Counted from the first letter of the stretch, positions 1-6,552 are shown. The stretch: 7,685 nucleotides of DNA from Nitrososphaerales archaeon (GCA_030039515.1 JASHVT010000020.1:1-7685); one strand, 5' to 3'. Notes: generated by a model from the sequence alone, not told the origin. Translations and numbers: made by a program.

Positions 1-118
1 CGCCCCTTAGAGGTATCCTTGCGTACTCATAGCTCATGAAGTTCTCGAGGATTATCTCCTTGACGGTCGTGAGGTGGGAGGGCCTCTCCTTTGAGACGTC
101 CTCGATGTGCTTCGACAA
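1..118 (-). CDS. SMC/Rad50-like ATPase, N-terminal fragment (gene runs off the left edge)
   Basis: The minus strand from a TTG at 118-116 reads openly to the window edge for 39 residues. The last part reads VKEIILENFMSYEYARIPL (residues 19-37). This matches the first beta strand and following loop at the extreme N-terminus of SMC, Rad50 and related ABC-type ATPases, just ahead of the Walker A loop, which would lie outside the window. Family members bind DNA and act in repair or chromosome organisation; that role is inferred here. The TTG start is chosen because a TATA-like element at 144-152 lies about 30 bp upstream and no ATG, GTG or TTG lies closer to it. About 18 extra residues precede the conserved segment, so the true start could differ. 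The gene is divergent from the Lhr helicase. Which SMC-like subfamily it belongs to cannot be decided from this fragment. Confidence 0.72.
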   Translation of the reverse strand, partial: MSKHIEDVSKERPSHLTTVKEIILENFMSYEYARIPLRG

Positions 119-143
119 GATCCGGCCCGAAGGTCGGCCGGGC

Positions 144-152
144 GCATTTAGA
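144..152 (-). promoter_or_regulatory. Archaeal TATA box (box A) for the SMC-like gene
   Basis: The minus strand reads TCTAAATGC, an AT-rich patch in GC-rich surroundings. Its centre is about 30 bp upstream of the TTG start at 118, which fits an archaeal box A with a very short or absent 5' leader. It is a moderate match to the TTTAWA-type consensus. Confidence 0.5.
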
Positions 153-164
153 CATTGCGCGGTT

Positions 165-185
165 TGTCTGACTTTCCGTCAGATA
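165..185. repeat. Inverted repeat between two divergent promoters, possible operator
   Basis: TCTGAC at 167-172 and GTCAGA at 178-183 are perfect inverted copies around the spacer TTTCC. One further T/A pair (165/185) can form outside a mismatched position. The dyad lies between the minus-strand TATA element at 144-152 and the plus-strand one at 211-219. A regulator bound here could affect both the SMC-like gene and the helicase. That role is inference, and a 6-bp dyad can occur by chance. Confidence 0.3.
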
Positions 186-210
186 CTTTCACTCCACTCC
201 CTCGCTCAGA

Positions 211-219
211 CCTTAAATC
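211..219 (+). promoter_or_regulatory. Archaeal TATA box (box A) for the Lhr helicase
   Basis: CCTTAAATC is centred about 29 bp upstream of the TTG start at 244. The reading frame also contains a TAA stop inside this element (214-216), so the protein cannot start further upstream. The spacing predicts transcription starting at or within a few bases of the start codon, a leaderless message. Confidence 0.6.
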
Positions 220-243
220 GATGGAAGCGGGCTTCGCCTGGGT

Positions 244-3087
244 TTGTCCGGAGGAAGCTCGTTCGAGACGCTGGCCCCAGCCGTCAGGCAGCTCTGCGAG
301 GAGGCGGGGCTGGCGCGGCCCACCCCTCCCCAGGAGAAGGCCTGGCCGCTGATATCGAGGGGCGACGACGCGCTCATAGTGGCCCCGACCGGTTCGGGCA
401 AGACCGAGGCGGCGATGCTCCCACTCCTCAGCAGGCTGGTGTCTGAAGGGACGGGAGAGGGCGTCTCTCTCCTGTACATCACCCCGATGAGGGCCCTGAA
501 CAGGGACATGCTGAAGCGCCTGCAGATGTGGTGCGGGAAGCTGGGGCTCACTGTCGACATCAGGCACGGAGACACTCCCCAGAGCCAGAGGGCAAAGCAG
601 TCCTCGCATCCCCCTGACGTGCTTGTAACGACTCCCGAAACGCTGCAGGCGGTCCTCCCGGGCCGTAGGATGAGGGAGAACCTCTCCCACCTCAAGGCGG
701 TCGTTGTAGATGAGCTCCACAACCTCGTCGAAAGCAAGAGGGGCGTCCAACTTTCCGTTGGACTGAACAGGTTGAGGAAGGTGGCGCCAGGGTTTCAGCT
801 CGTCGCTCTGTCCGCCACGGTCGGGACCCCTGAAGCGGCGGCGGACTTCATCTTCGGGTCGAGGCGGAGGGTGATCGTCAAGGCTGAGGCTCCGAAGGAA
901 TTCGCGTATGCCATCGAGTATCCGGTGCCCGACCCCTCGAACAGGACCGCGGCGCGCGACACGTATTCGGCCCCGGACCTCGCTGCCCGCCTCTCAAGGC
1001 TGAACGACCTGATCGAGACGCACGCTTCGACGTTGATCTTCGTGAACAGCAGAACGGTGGCCGAGATGCTGGGGGAGAAGATGGCGAGGCTGAGGAGTGA
1101 CGTCGGGGTCCACCACGGCTCGCTTCCCAGGGAGGAGAGGGAAAGGGTCGAGCAGGCGTTCAAGGAGGGCCGCCTCAGGGCGCTGGTATGCACGAGCACC
1201 CTCGAGCTTGGCATAGACATAGGCCAGGTAGACCTGGTCGTCCAGTACATGTCTCCGAGGCAGGTGACAGGGCTCGTCCAGCGGGTAGGCCGCAGCGGCC
1301 ACAGCCTGGGCAAGGTCTCGAAGGGCGTACTGGTGGCAGTCTCGGCTGACGACGTCCTCGAGTCTTCCGCCAGCGCCGCGTGCGCGTCTCAGGGAAGGAT
1401 AGAGCCGACCAGGCCCTATTCCAATTCGCTCGACGTGCTGGCGCACCAGGTGGCCGGCTACCTGATGGACTTCGAGACGATGACCGCGAAAGCAGTCCTG
1501 AGCGAAATCAGACAAGCCGCGCCTTACCGCGGTCTGAGCGAGGAGAGCTTCCTCAGGACGGTCTCGTATCTCGCGGAGCTGAGGAAGATCAGATTCGACC
1601 AGACGTCCCTCTACAGGACGAGCCTCACCCGGGACTACTACTACGAGAACCTGTCGATGATACCCGACGAGACCAGGTACCTCGTGGTGGACGTGTCGAC
1701 CAACCAGACCGTCGGGATCCTGGGCGAGGAGTTCGTCCTCCTCCGGGCGAAGGTGGGGGTTCACTTCATATGCAAAGGCAGGATCTGGCAGATCGAGCAG
1801 ATCGCGGAGGACAGGAAGATCTACGTGACGCCTGTCGAGGACCCTCTTGCAGCCCTCCCAGGGTGGGATGGGGAGATGCTCCCGGTCCCGTTCGGGCTTG
1901 CCACGGAGACGGGAAGGCTGAGGAGGGCGGTATCCGAGGCCCTGGACCGAGGGGATGACGCAGTCCAAGAGGTACTCCAGACGCTGCACGCCGACCCTCC
2001 GGCCAGGGCGATCGTCGCGGACGAAATCGCGGAGCACAAGAAGATGGGCGCGCCCGTGCCGACGGACAGGCTCGTCCTCTTCGAGGGGTTCGGGAAGTAT
2101 CTCATCGTGCACATGTGCTTCGGCGAGTCTGTCAACAGGACCTTCGCGTACGTCTTCGAAGAGATCCTCTCGAGGAGAGGGCTCGTCAGGGTGTGGTGGC
2201 TCGACGGCTACCGGCTCTTGATGGAGCTTACGACCGACACGGAGGAGCTGGACCTGAAGGCGATAGCGAAGGAGCTGATGGGGCTGTCGCCAGAGGAGCT
2301 CGAGCGGACATACGCGGTCGCCGCGCAGCGCAACTTCCCATTCCCGGCGAGGGTCAAGTTCGTCGCGGAGAGGTTCGGCGCCCTGAAGCGGGGGAAGCTG
2401 ATAGCGCACCCCAACCTCTGCTCTCTGCCTACCAGGTTTGAGAAGACGCCGATCTTCGACGAGGCGCTGCAGGAGACGGGAAGGGACCTGATAGACATGC
2501 AGACGAGCGGGCAAGTCCTCGTGGCGGTCGCCAAGGGCGACGTGGCGGTAGAGACCTTCCAGGCAGGGGACAGGCCGACGCCAATAGCGTACGGGCTCCT
2601 GTATCGGTACCTCGAGGTGCCTGAGGCGGTCGCGCCGGACTCGCTGGGCAAGTCGTCATACCAGAGGATGAAGGCGAGCATCTTCGGGACGGACGTCGCG
2701 ATGCTCTGCATGAAGTGCGGCTCTGCGCAGGGCCTTACGACGGTCGGGGAGCTGCCCGAGGAGCCCAAGTGCGCGTCGTGCGGATCCGGGCTCATGACGC
2801 CGTGCTACTGGGGGACCGAGAAGCTGGAGGACGTCCTTGCAAAGAGGAGGGGCGGCTCGCAGCCGAGCGAGGAGGAGAGAGCCGAGCTGTCGAAGGCGAG
2901 GAGGTCGGCAGACCTCGTCCTGTCATACGGCAAGAAGGCGGTGGTGGCTCTCAGCGTCTACGGGATAGGCCCCCAGACGGCGTCAAGGATACTCGCGGAG
3001 ATGCACGACGACGAGCAGGCGTTCTACAGCGACCTGCTGGAAGCGAAGATCAGGTTCGTGACTACGAGGCAGTTCTGGGGAAATTGA
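244..3087 (+). CDS. lhr: Lhr-type superfamily 2 helicase
   Basis: A 947-aa ATP-dependent nucleic-acid helicase of the Lhr family, cytoplasmic, probably acting in DNA repair or RNA/DNA processing. All helicase motifs are visible: a Q-motif-like PTPPQ (26-30), motif I APTGSGKTE (47-55), Ia TPMRALN (80-86), Ib TTPETL (129-134), II DELH (156-159), III SAT (190-192), IV IFVNSR (265-270), V TSTLELGID (317-325) and VI QRVGRSGH (346-353). A winged-helix and beta-barrel part follows, then a DEAD/H-associated-type region near residues 610-800. The C-terminus adds a CxxC-x17-CxxC zinc-ribbon-like element (C822, C825, C843, C846) and an HhH-like segment YGIGPQTASRIL (906-917). TTG at 244 is the first possible start after an in-frame stop, and a TATA box lies at the right distance. 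Lhr family membership is very secure; the archaeal subgroup is not assigned. Confidence 0.96.
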   Translation: MSGGSSFETLAPAVRQLCEEAGLARPTPPQEKAWPLISRGDDALIVAPTGSGKTEAAMLPLLSRLVSEGTGEGVSLLYITPMRALNRDMLKRLQMWCGKLGLTVDIRHGDTPQSQRAKQSSHPPDVLVTTPETLQAVLPGRRMRENLSHLKAVVVDELHNLVESKRGVQLSVGLNRLRKVAPGFQLVALSATVGTPEAAADFIFGSRRRVIVKAEAPKEFAYAIEYPVPDPSNRTAARDTYSAPDLAARLSRLNDLIETHASTLIFVNSRTVAEMLGEKMARLRSDVGVHHGSLPREERERVEQAFKEGRLRALVCTSTLELGIDIGQVDLVVQYMSPRQVTGLVQRVGRSGHSLGKVSKGVLVAVSADDVLESSASAACASQGRIEPTRPYSNSLDVLAHQVAGYLMDFETMTAKAVLSEIRQAAPYRGLSEESFLRTVSYLAELRKIRFDQTSLYRTSLTRDYYYENLSMIPDETRYLVVDVSTNQTVGILGEEFVLLRAKVGVHFICKGRIWQIEQIAEDRKIYVTPVEDPLAALPGWDGEMLPVPFGLATETGRLRRAVSEALDRGDDAVQEVLQTLHADPPARAIVADEIAEHKKMGAPVPTDRLVLFEGFGKYLIVHMCFGESVNRTFAYVFEEILSRRGLVRVWWLDGYRLLMELTTDTEELDLKAIAKELMGLSPEELERTYAVAAQRNFPFPARVKFVAERFGALKRGKLIAHPNLCSLPTRFEKTPIFDEALQETGRDLIDMQTSGQVLVAVAKGDVAVETFQAGDRPTPIAYGLLYRYLEVPEAVAPDSLGKSSYQRMKASIFGTDVAMLCMKCGSAQGLTTVGELPEEPKCASCGSGLMTPCYWGTEKLEDVLAKRRGGSQPSEEERAELSKARRSADLVLSYGKKAVVALSVYGIGPQTASRILAEMHDDEQAFYSDLLEAKIRFVTTRQFWGN

Positions 3088-3096
3088 TTCTTAAGC
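3088..3096 (+). promoter_or_regulatory. Archaeal TATA box (box A) for the unknown 227-aa gene
   Basis: TTCTTAAGC begins directly after the helicase TGA stop and is centred about 29 bp upstream of the TTG at 3121. It supports a separate leaderless transcript for the downstream gene, although read-through from the helicase remains possible. Confidence 0.5.
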
Positions 3097-3120
3097 GACT
3101 GGGCGGGGGGTCAGGAAGCG

Positions 3121-3804
3121 TTGGTCCTAGCGTGTAAGATATTCCTCGTCAGGGAGAGCTACGACATGGACACGCTCGCCGAGAAGCTGAAGGCCTTCCG
3201 CGTCGAGACCGAAACGAGCGTCGAGGAGCAGGAGTTCAAGCTTGTCACCGAGGTCAGCGACCTGACGGCGGCGAAGTCCGCGCTTGAAGGAAACTTCTCG
3301 TTCGACGCCGTGTCTGTCGTGAGGCACAGGGACAGGGCCGTGCCCGTGCCGAGGACCTACGAGGCGCCGTTCTCGTTCAACGTATACAAGGACAGGCTGT
3401 TCTTGACGGTCTACGACAAGAAGACGAGGGCGAACAATGCGGCCAACGAGATGAGCAAGGCGGTGTTCATGAGCCTGGGGCAGGTAGTGGAGGCGAGGAT
3501 AGAGCCCGAGACCCTGAGGAAGTTCCATGAAGCAAACTTCCAGGACACGAAGGTCATCTTCTACTCGGATGTCGACCTGCCGAACATCAGCAAGCTGTCT
3601 CTCTACGGGGCCGAGCTCGGCAACACGGGACTGTATGCGGACTATTTGACCCACGGGAAGCTCTGGTACATCGTCTTCACGAGCAAGGCGTACGGGTACG
3701 TCATAGGCCTGACCAGGAACTGCATAGTGACAGGTTTCAGCAAGATGGAGCTCCCGGAGTTCAAGACGTTCGTCGGCAGCCAGGTCTTTCCTCTGATAGC
3801 GTAG
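3121..3804 (+). CDS. Unidentified 227-aa protein between Lhr and a phosphoesterase
   Basis: I do not recognise this protein. It is a soluble, mixed alpha/beta-looking sequence with no signal peptide or membrane segment. It has an acidic, lysine-rich N-terminal third, a basic patch VRHRDRAVPVPR (about residues 67-78), and a C-terminal half with hydrophobic strands such as LWYIVFTSKAYGYVIGL. Only two cysteines are present (one at residue 5, one near the C-terminus), so a metal site is not obvious. TTG at 3121 is the first usable start in this frame after the helicase stop, and a TATA element lies about 29 bp upstream. The frame is the same as the helicase's, with a single TGA and no other stop between them. 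The position between an Lhr helicase and a PdeM-like phosphoesterase suggests a partner in the same nucleic-acid process. That is inference from context only. Confidence 0.85.
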   Translation: MVLACKIFLVRESYDMDTLAEKLKAFRVETETSVEEQEFKLVTEVSDLTAAKSALEGNFSFDAVSVVRHRDRAVPVPRTYEAPFSFNVYKDRLFLTVYDKKTRANNAANEMSKAVFMSLGQVVEARIEPETLRKFHEANFQDTKVIFYSDVDLPNISKLSLYGAELGNTGLYADYLTHGKLWYIVFTSKAYGYVIGLTRNCIVTGFSKMELPEFKTFVGSQVFPLIA

Positions 3805-3832
3805 CCTGGAACGCGCTTCAGGGCCCATGAAG

Positions 3833-3841
3833 GGATAAGAC
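3833..3841 (+). promoter_or_regulatory. Weak archaeal TATA-like element before the phosphoesterase
   Basis: GGATAAGAC is centred about 26 bp upstream of the ATG at 3863. It is a weaker match than the other TATA-like elements here, but the spacing is the same. The 58-bp gap to the gene upstream leaves co-transcription possible. Confidence 0.35.
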
Positions 3842-3862
3842 GTTCTGCCTGGAGTCTCCCGC

Positions 3863-4621
3863 ATGATCCGGATAGTCGCGGGAGAGGCGGCGATCGTTCA
3901 CATCGACGGCGGCGTCTCGACCCTGCTGATCTCTGACCTGCATCTCGGGCTCGAAAAGGAGATGGCGAAGAAGGGATTCAGGCTGCCTGCCTATTCGGTC
4001 AAGATGGTGGAAAGGATCAGGGACCTGTCAGAGAGGTGCGGCACGAGCAGGATCATGATCTTGGGAGACGTCAAGCACGCCGTGGGAAAGGTGGAAGACA
4101 TCGAGTGGGGCGTGGTGCCCTGGTTCTTCGACACGATGCTCGACCTCTTCGAGTCTGTGCAGGTCGTGCCGGGCAACCACGACGGCAACATCAAGTCAGT
4201 CTTGCCGGCGAGGGTCGTCCTCTACGGCCCCCAGGGCACCGTGATCGGGAGGGGGGCTGCCCGCATCGGCGTCGCCCACGGCCACGCGTGGCCGTCGCAG
4301 GAGGCCATCGAGTGCAGGAACCTCGTCATCGGGCACTCCCACTTCACCTATGAGATGAAAGACGCAATCGGGGGGAGGACCAGGGAGCTGGTATGGGTCA
4401 AGACGGCGTACGACGTCGGGGAGCTCTTGGAAGGCGCAGGTTACACGTCAGCCGTGAGAGGCAAGGGAAAGCTGACCGTGATGCCCCCCTTCAACAGACT
4501 GGTCGGCGGCCAGCCAATCAACAGGAGCAGGTCGTTCGAATTCGGGCCGGTTCTCTCCTCCAGGTCGGTGAGCCTCGAGGGCGCCGACATGTTTCTCACC
4601 GACGGGACGAGGGTGACCTAG
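3863..4621 (+). CDS. ICC/PdeM-like calcineurin-fold metallophosphoesterase
   Basis: A 252-aa predicted metal-dependent phosphoesterase of the ICC-like/PdeM group, related in fold to SbcD/Mre11. The two-metal site is complete: SDLHLG (D25, H27), GDVKH (D69, H72), GNHD (N105, H106, D107), AHGHAWP (H139, H141) and GHSH (H158, H160). The C-terminal tail, with a PPFN..VGG segment and an LEGADMFLTDGT end, is typical of this subgroup. Bacterial PdeM proteins are encoded next to Lhr-type helicases in ligase-associated DNA-damage operons, and here the gene lies two positions downstream of an Lhr helicase. This supports a role as a nuclease or phosphodiesterase in DNA processing, but the actual substrate is unknown. 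The ATG start gives a full-length protein. Its TAG stop overlaps the stop codon of the convergent thioredoxin gene. Confidence 0.92.
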   Translation: MIRIVAGEAAIVHIDGGVSTLLISDLHLGLEKEMAKKGFRLPAYSVKMVERIRDLSERCGTSRIMILGDVKHAVGKVEDIEWGVVPWFFDTMLDLFESVQVVPGNHDGNIKSVLPARVVLYGPQGTVIGRGAARIGVAHGHAWPSQEAIECRNLVIGHSHFTYEMKDAIGGRTRELVWVKTAYDVGELLEGAGYTSAVRGKGKLTVMPPFNRLVGGQPINRSRSFEFGPVLSSRSVSLEGADMFLTDGTRVT

Positions 4622-4980
4622 AGGCCCGATGGGTCGTTGTCGATGGCGTTGCTGATCATCCTCTCCAGTGACGCCTCGGGGACGGCTCCAATCGTCGCTT
4701 CGAGGGGTTGGCCGTTCTTGAAGAGCATGAAGGTAGGGATGGAGAAGACCTGATAGCGAGAGGAGATGTTGATTTCTTCGTCGACGTTCACCTTGCCGAA
4801 CCTGACTCGGTCGGAGTACTTCGAGGCCAAGCGCTCGATGACAGGCTCCATCGTCGTGCAAGGCCCACACCAAGAGGCCCAGAAGTCGACGAGCATCAAC
4901 TTCGAACTTGAGCCGATTCTGTCGAAGTTCTCTTCGGTCAGCTTTACTATCGTTTCCTGGCTGCTAGCTTCCACTGTCAT
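4618..4980 (-). CDS. trxA: Thioredoxin
   Basis: A 120-aa single-domain thioredoxin, a cytoplasmic disulfide reductase. The active site WCGPC is at residues 37-41 inside VDFWASWCGPC, and the cis-proline loop SIPT (P82) is present along with the VNVDEE strand and the FKNG turn near 87-90. An N-terminal extension of about 10 residues is short and uncharged overall, with no signal peptide. The ATG at 4980 is the only ATG in the proper position, and a TATA box about 34 bp upstream would give a leader of only a few bases. The gene converges on the phosphoesterase and overlaps it by 4 bp at the stops. It may serve as a general reductant or recycle a dedicated partner; the sequence does not say which. 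Confidence 0.95.
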   Translation of the reverse strand: MTVEASSQETIVKLTEENFDRIGSSSKLMLVDFWASWCGPCTTMEPVIERLASKYSDRVRFGKVNVDEEINISSRYQVFSIPTFMLFKNGQPLEATIGAVPEASLERMISNAIDNDPSGL

Positions 4981-5009
4981 GATGACAATTCCGCGAAAAT
5001 TCTTGATAC

Positions 5010-5018
5010 GTATTTAAG
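5010..5018 (-). promoter_or_regulatory. Archaeal TATA box (box A) for thioredoxin
   Basis: The minus strand reads CTTAAATAC, among the strongest TATA-like elements in the window. It is centred about 34 bp upstream of the thioredoxin ATG, so transcription would begin roughly 5-8 bases before the start codon. Confidence 0.6.
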
Positions 5019-5047
5019 ATAATGTACTGGGCTACCGTTATTCCGCA

Positions 5048-5073
5048 GGACCGAACCCGCCCGAGAACGGTCC
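5048..5073. repeat. Inverted repeat in a divergent intergenic region, possible operator
   Basis: GGACCG at 5048-5053 and CGGTCC at 5068-5073 are exact inverted copies separated by 14 bases. The pair sits between the thioredoxin TATA box and that of the small exported protein, where a regulatory site would be expected. The rest of the 146-bp region shows nothing else I can name. Function is inference. Confidence 0.28.
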
Positions 5074-5094
5074 GACTTCTCCCGGAACATAAGC

Positions 5095-5103
5095 GTAAAT
5101 CTT
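5095..5103 (+). promoter_or_regulatory. Archaeal TATA box (box A) for the small exported protein
   Basis: GTAAATCTT is centred about 28 bp upstream of the ATG at 5127 and only 22 bp upstream of the GTG at 5121. The spacing therefore favours the ATG as the leaderless start. Confidence 0.5.
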
Positions 5104-5126
5104 GACTGGCTTTCGTCTAAGTGCGT

Positions 5127-5360
5127 ATGAAGAACGCAGCCGTCGCTTCCCTCACTCTCGCAATGCTCATCATAAGCGGAGTAGCGGGGTATCTCGCAGG
5201 AGCCTCCAACACGCATGCGACCACAGTCACCGAAGAGATGCAGGGTAACACCGTCGAGTGCGACACTGCGACCTCGTGCTCCGGGGCGTACACCATCGTG
5301 GGTGGAGACGCATGGGGAGCTCTGGTCCTGCTTCACTTTGACGTAGTCGCTCCTAGTTGA
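5127..5360 (+). CDS. Small exported or membrane-anchored protein of unknown function
   Basis: A 77-aa protein with a basic start (MKN) followed by a hydrophobic stretch at about residues 4-26, which reads as a signal peptide or N-terminal membrane anchor. The rest, about 50 residues, is threonine-rich and then contains a C-x5-C pair (C45 and C51) that could form an extracytoplasmic disulfide, followed by a hydrophobic segment WGALVLLHFDVV near the C-terminus. I do not recognise the family. The ATG at 5127 is preferred over an in-frame GTG at 5121 because of the TATA-box spacing. The NUDIX gene starts 14 bp after its stop, so the two may share a transcript. The gene is short enough that a truncated remnant of a longer secreted protein cannot be excluded. 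Confidence 0.62.
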   Translation: MKNAAVASLTLAMLIISGVAGYLAGASNTHATTVTEEMQGNTVECDTATSCSGAYTIVGGDAWGALVLLHFDVVAPS

Positions 5361-5374
5361 TCGAATGACTAACA

Positions 5375-5974
5375 TTGAAACTGAACGGCCATGAAAGTAA
5401 CTTCCAGTTGAACGCCAAAGTCGTCGAAGAAGTAGCGCGCAAACTTGTCAACGCCGAACCAAGGGTCCAAGGCCTGCGTCTTGCGGCGGTGTCTATGATC
5501 CTAGTAGGCAAGACGACGCCTAGGGTTCTGTTCATCGAGAGGGCGAAACAAGCGGGAGACCCGTGGTCAGGACAGATAGCCTTCCCAGGAGGAAAGGCTC
5601 AACCAGGCGACGTGGGCGCCAAGGGAACCGCGACCAGGGAGACCGCGGAAGAGGTGGGGATTGACTTGGGCAGGGATGCGATGTTTCTTGGCTACGCCGA
5701 GCCGGCGGTCACCCATACCGGGGCGATTACAGTGGTCCCGTGCGTCTTCTTCCTGAATGGAGAGGCGAGCGTGAGGCCCAACGAGGAGGTCGCCTCCTAC
5801 AAGTGGATAGCCTTGGACAGGCTGCTTGACTCCGGTGCGAACACGATTCGCTCGATGGAGGCAGAAGGAAGGAAGGTCGAATTCCCGGCCATCGCGGTGT
5901 CGGGCTACACAATCTGGGGACTGACCTATAGGATACTCTTCTCGGTCCTGGACATGCCTGGATCGACAGCCTAG
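5375..5974 (+). CDS. NUDIX hydrolase, CoA-diphosphatase (NudL) type
   Basis: A 199-aa NUDIX pyrophosphohydrolase. The region LFIERAKQAGDPWSGQIAFPGG (residues 52-73) resembles the conserved block that precedes the NUDIX box in CoA diphosphatases. The box runs from G73 to I96 with R88, E89, E92, E93 and G95. Asp79 stands where the classical box has Glu, and the spacing to the RE pair is one residue longer than the classical pattern; bacterial NudL shares both. The likely reaction is cleavage of CoA or its derivatives to phosphopantetheine and 3',5'-ADP, although other nucleotide substrates are possible. The start is uncertain: TTG at 5375 follows an in-frame stop at 5366, and another in-frame TTG lies at 5408. 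No clear TATA box is seen, so it may be co-transcribed with the small gene upstream. Confidence 0.88.
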   Translation: MKLNGHESNFQLNAKVVEEVARKLVNAEPRVQGLRLAAVSMILVGKTTPRVLFIERAKQAGDPWSGQIAFPGGKAQPGDVGAKGTATRETAEEVGIDLGRDAMFLGYAEPAVTHTGAITVVPCVFFLNGEASVRPNEEVASYKWIALDRLLDSGANTIRSMEAEGRKVEFPAIAVSGYTIWGLTYRILFSVLDMPGSTA

Positions 5975-5985
5975 CCCGACGGCTA
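5972..5985. terminator. Small hairpin between two convergent genes
   Basis: TAGCC at 5972-5976 and GGCTA at 5981-5985 form a 5-bp stem with a CGAC loop, in the 11-bp gap between the NUDIX stop and the stop of the phosphoribosyltransferase. It is symmetrical and could act on both transcripts, but there is no T-run and the stem is short, so the assignment is weak. Confidence 0.25.
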
Positions 5986-6480
5986 CTAGCTCGCCTTCTC
6001 CTGTCGTTCCATCTCTGCTCTCTGTCTGCTTACCTCGCCCAGCTCGAACGGGAAGACTATCCACTCGGAGACGCTCTCCAGCCAATGGTCAGGCTCCGTC
6101 TTGCTCCAGGGCTTCTTGAACAGGACAGATGTTTCCAGAGTCTTGGGCTCCTGGACGGACAGGTGTTTCTTTACGAACGCTAGAGTGTCTCCCTGGTCTA
6201 CGAGGTCGTCTACGACCAGGACATTCTTTCCAGCTATGCCCTCCGTCAACGTGGAGACAATCCTCGGCGGCGTTCGCTTGCCGATGTCGTTGTAGGACTT
6301 CACGTTGATGAAGTCTACCTTCACGTCCAGGTGGTCGGCGACCACCATCGACACAGGTATGCCGCCGCGCGCGATGCCTACCACCAGGTCGAACCTCTTG
6401 CCGGTGGCTGCGACCTTCTCGGCCAGCGACTCCGCTAGATTCCCATACTCAGACCAAGATATGTACCTGAAGTTCGGCAC
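5986..6480 (-). CDS. Purine-type phosphoribosyltransferase
   Basis: A 164-aa type I phosphoribosyltransferase of the xanthine/guanine/hypoxanthine salvage group, transferring ribose phosphate from PRPP to a base in the cytoplasm. The PRPP-binding loop VLVVDDLVDQGDT lies at residues 87-99, preceded by the VVGIARGGIPV strand-turn (33-43). A KPWSK segment (123-127) and EWIVFPFE near the C-terminus (139-146) are typical of archaeal XGPRT-like enzymes. Exact base specificity cannot be read from the sequence. The start is a GTG at 6480. Upstream, an AT-rich stretch near 6500-6512 is a poor TATA candidate, and AAGGA about 10 bases before the GTG is a weak ribosome-binding-like match. The gene is downstream of the G1 peptidase on the same strand, separated by 105 bp containing a hairpin, so independent transcription is likely. 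Confidence 0.9.
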   Translation of the reverse strand: MPNFRYISWSEYGNLAESLAEKVAATGKRFDLVVGIARGGIPVSMVVADHLDVKVDFINVKSYNDIGKRTPPRIVSTLTEGIAGKNVLVVDDLVDQGDTLAFVKKHLSVQEPKTLETSVLFKKPWSKTEPDHWLESVSEWIVFPFELGEVSRQRAEMERQEKAS

Positions 6481-6552
6481 AGACCCGTCCTTTGTGAAAC
6501 TTCTTAGTTAACTCTTCGAGGGTTCTGTTCCCTGGCGCCGTAAAACGTGGGA

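Noticed and set aside
221..352. ATG at 221 shortly after the TATA element, as an alternative gene start
   Set aside because: It is in a different frame from the helicase and gives only a short arginine-rich product; it is also too close to the TATA element for a leaderless start.
148..750. 200-codon minus-strand open frame across the divergent promoter and the helicase start
   Set aside because: It overlaps helicase motifs I and II in antisense and carries no recognisable domain; the real minus-strand gene here is the SMC-like one starting at 118, in another frame.
994..2514. 506-codon open frame on the minus strand opposite the helicase
   Set aside because: It lies wholly inside the helicase gene; its translation is proline/arginine-rich low-information sequence with no domain, as expected for the antisense of a GC-rich gene.
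3816..3832. Small inverted repeat CTTCA/TGAAG upstream of the phosphoesterase
   Set aside because: Only 5 bp with a 7-base loop and no T-run; expected by chance in a window of this length.
3127..3864. 245-codon minus-strand open frame opposite the unknown 227-aa gene
   Set aside because: Both strands are open here, but the plus-strand product has a more protein-like composition and a TATA element at the right spacing. The minus-strand product is rich in R, L, V and E in the manner of antisense GC-rich DNA.
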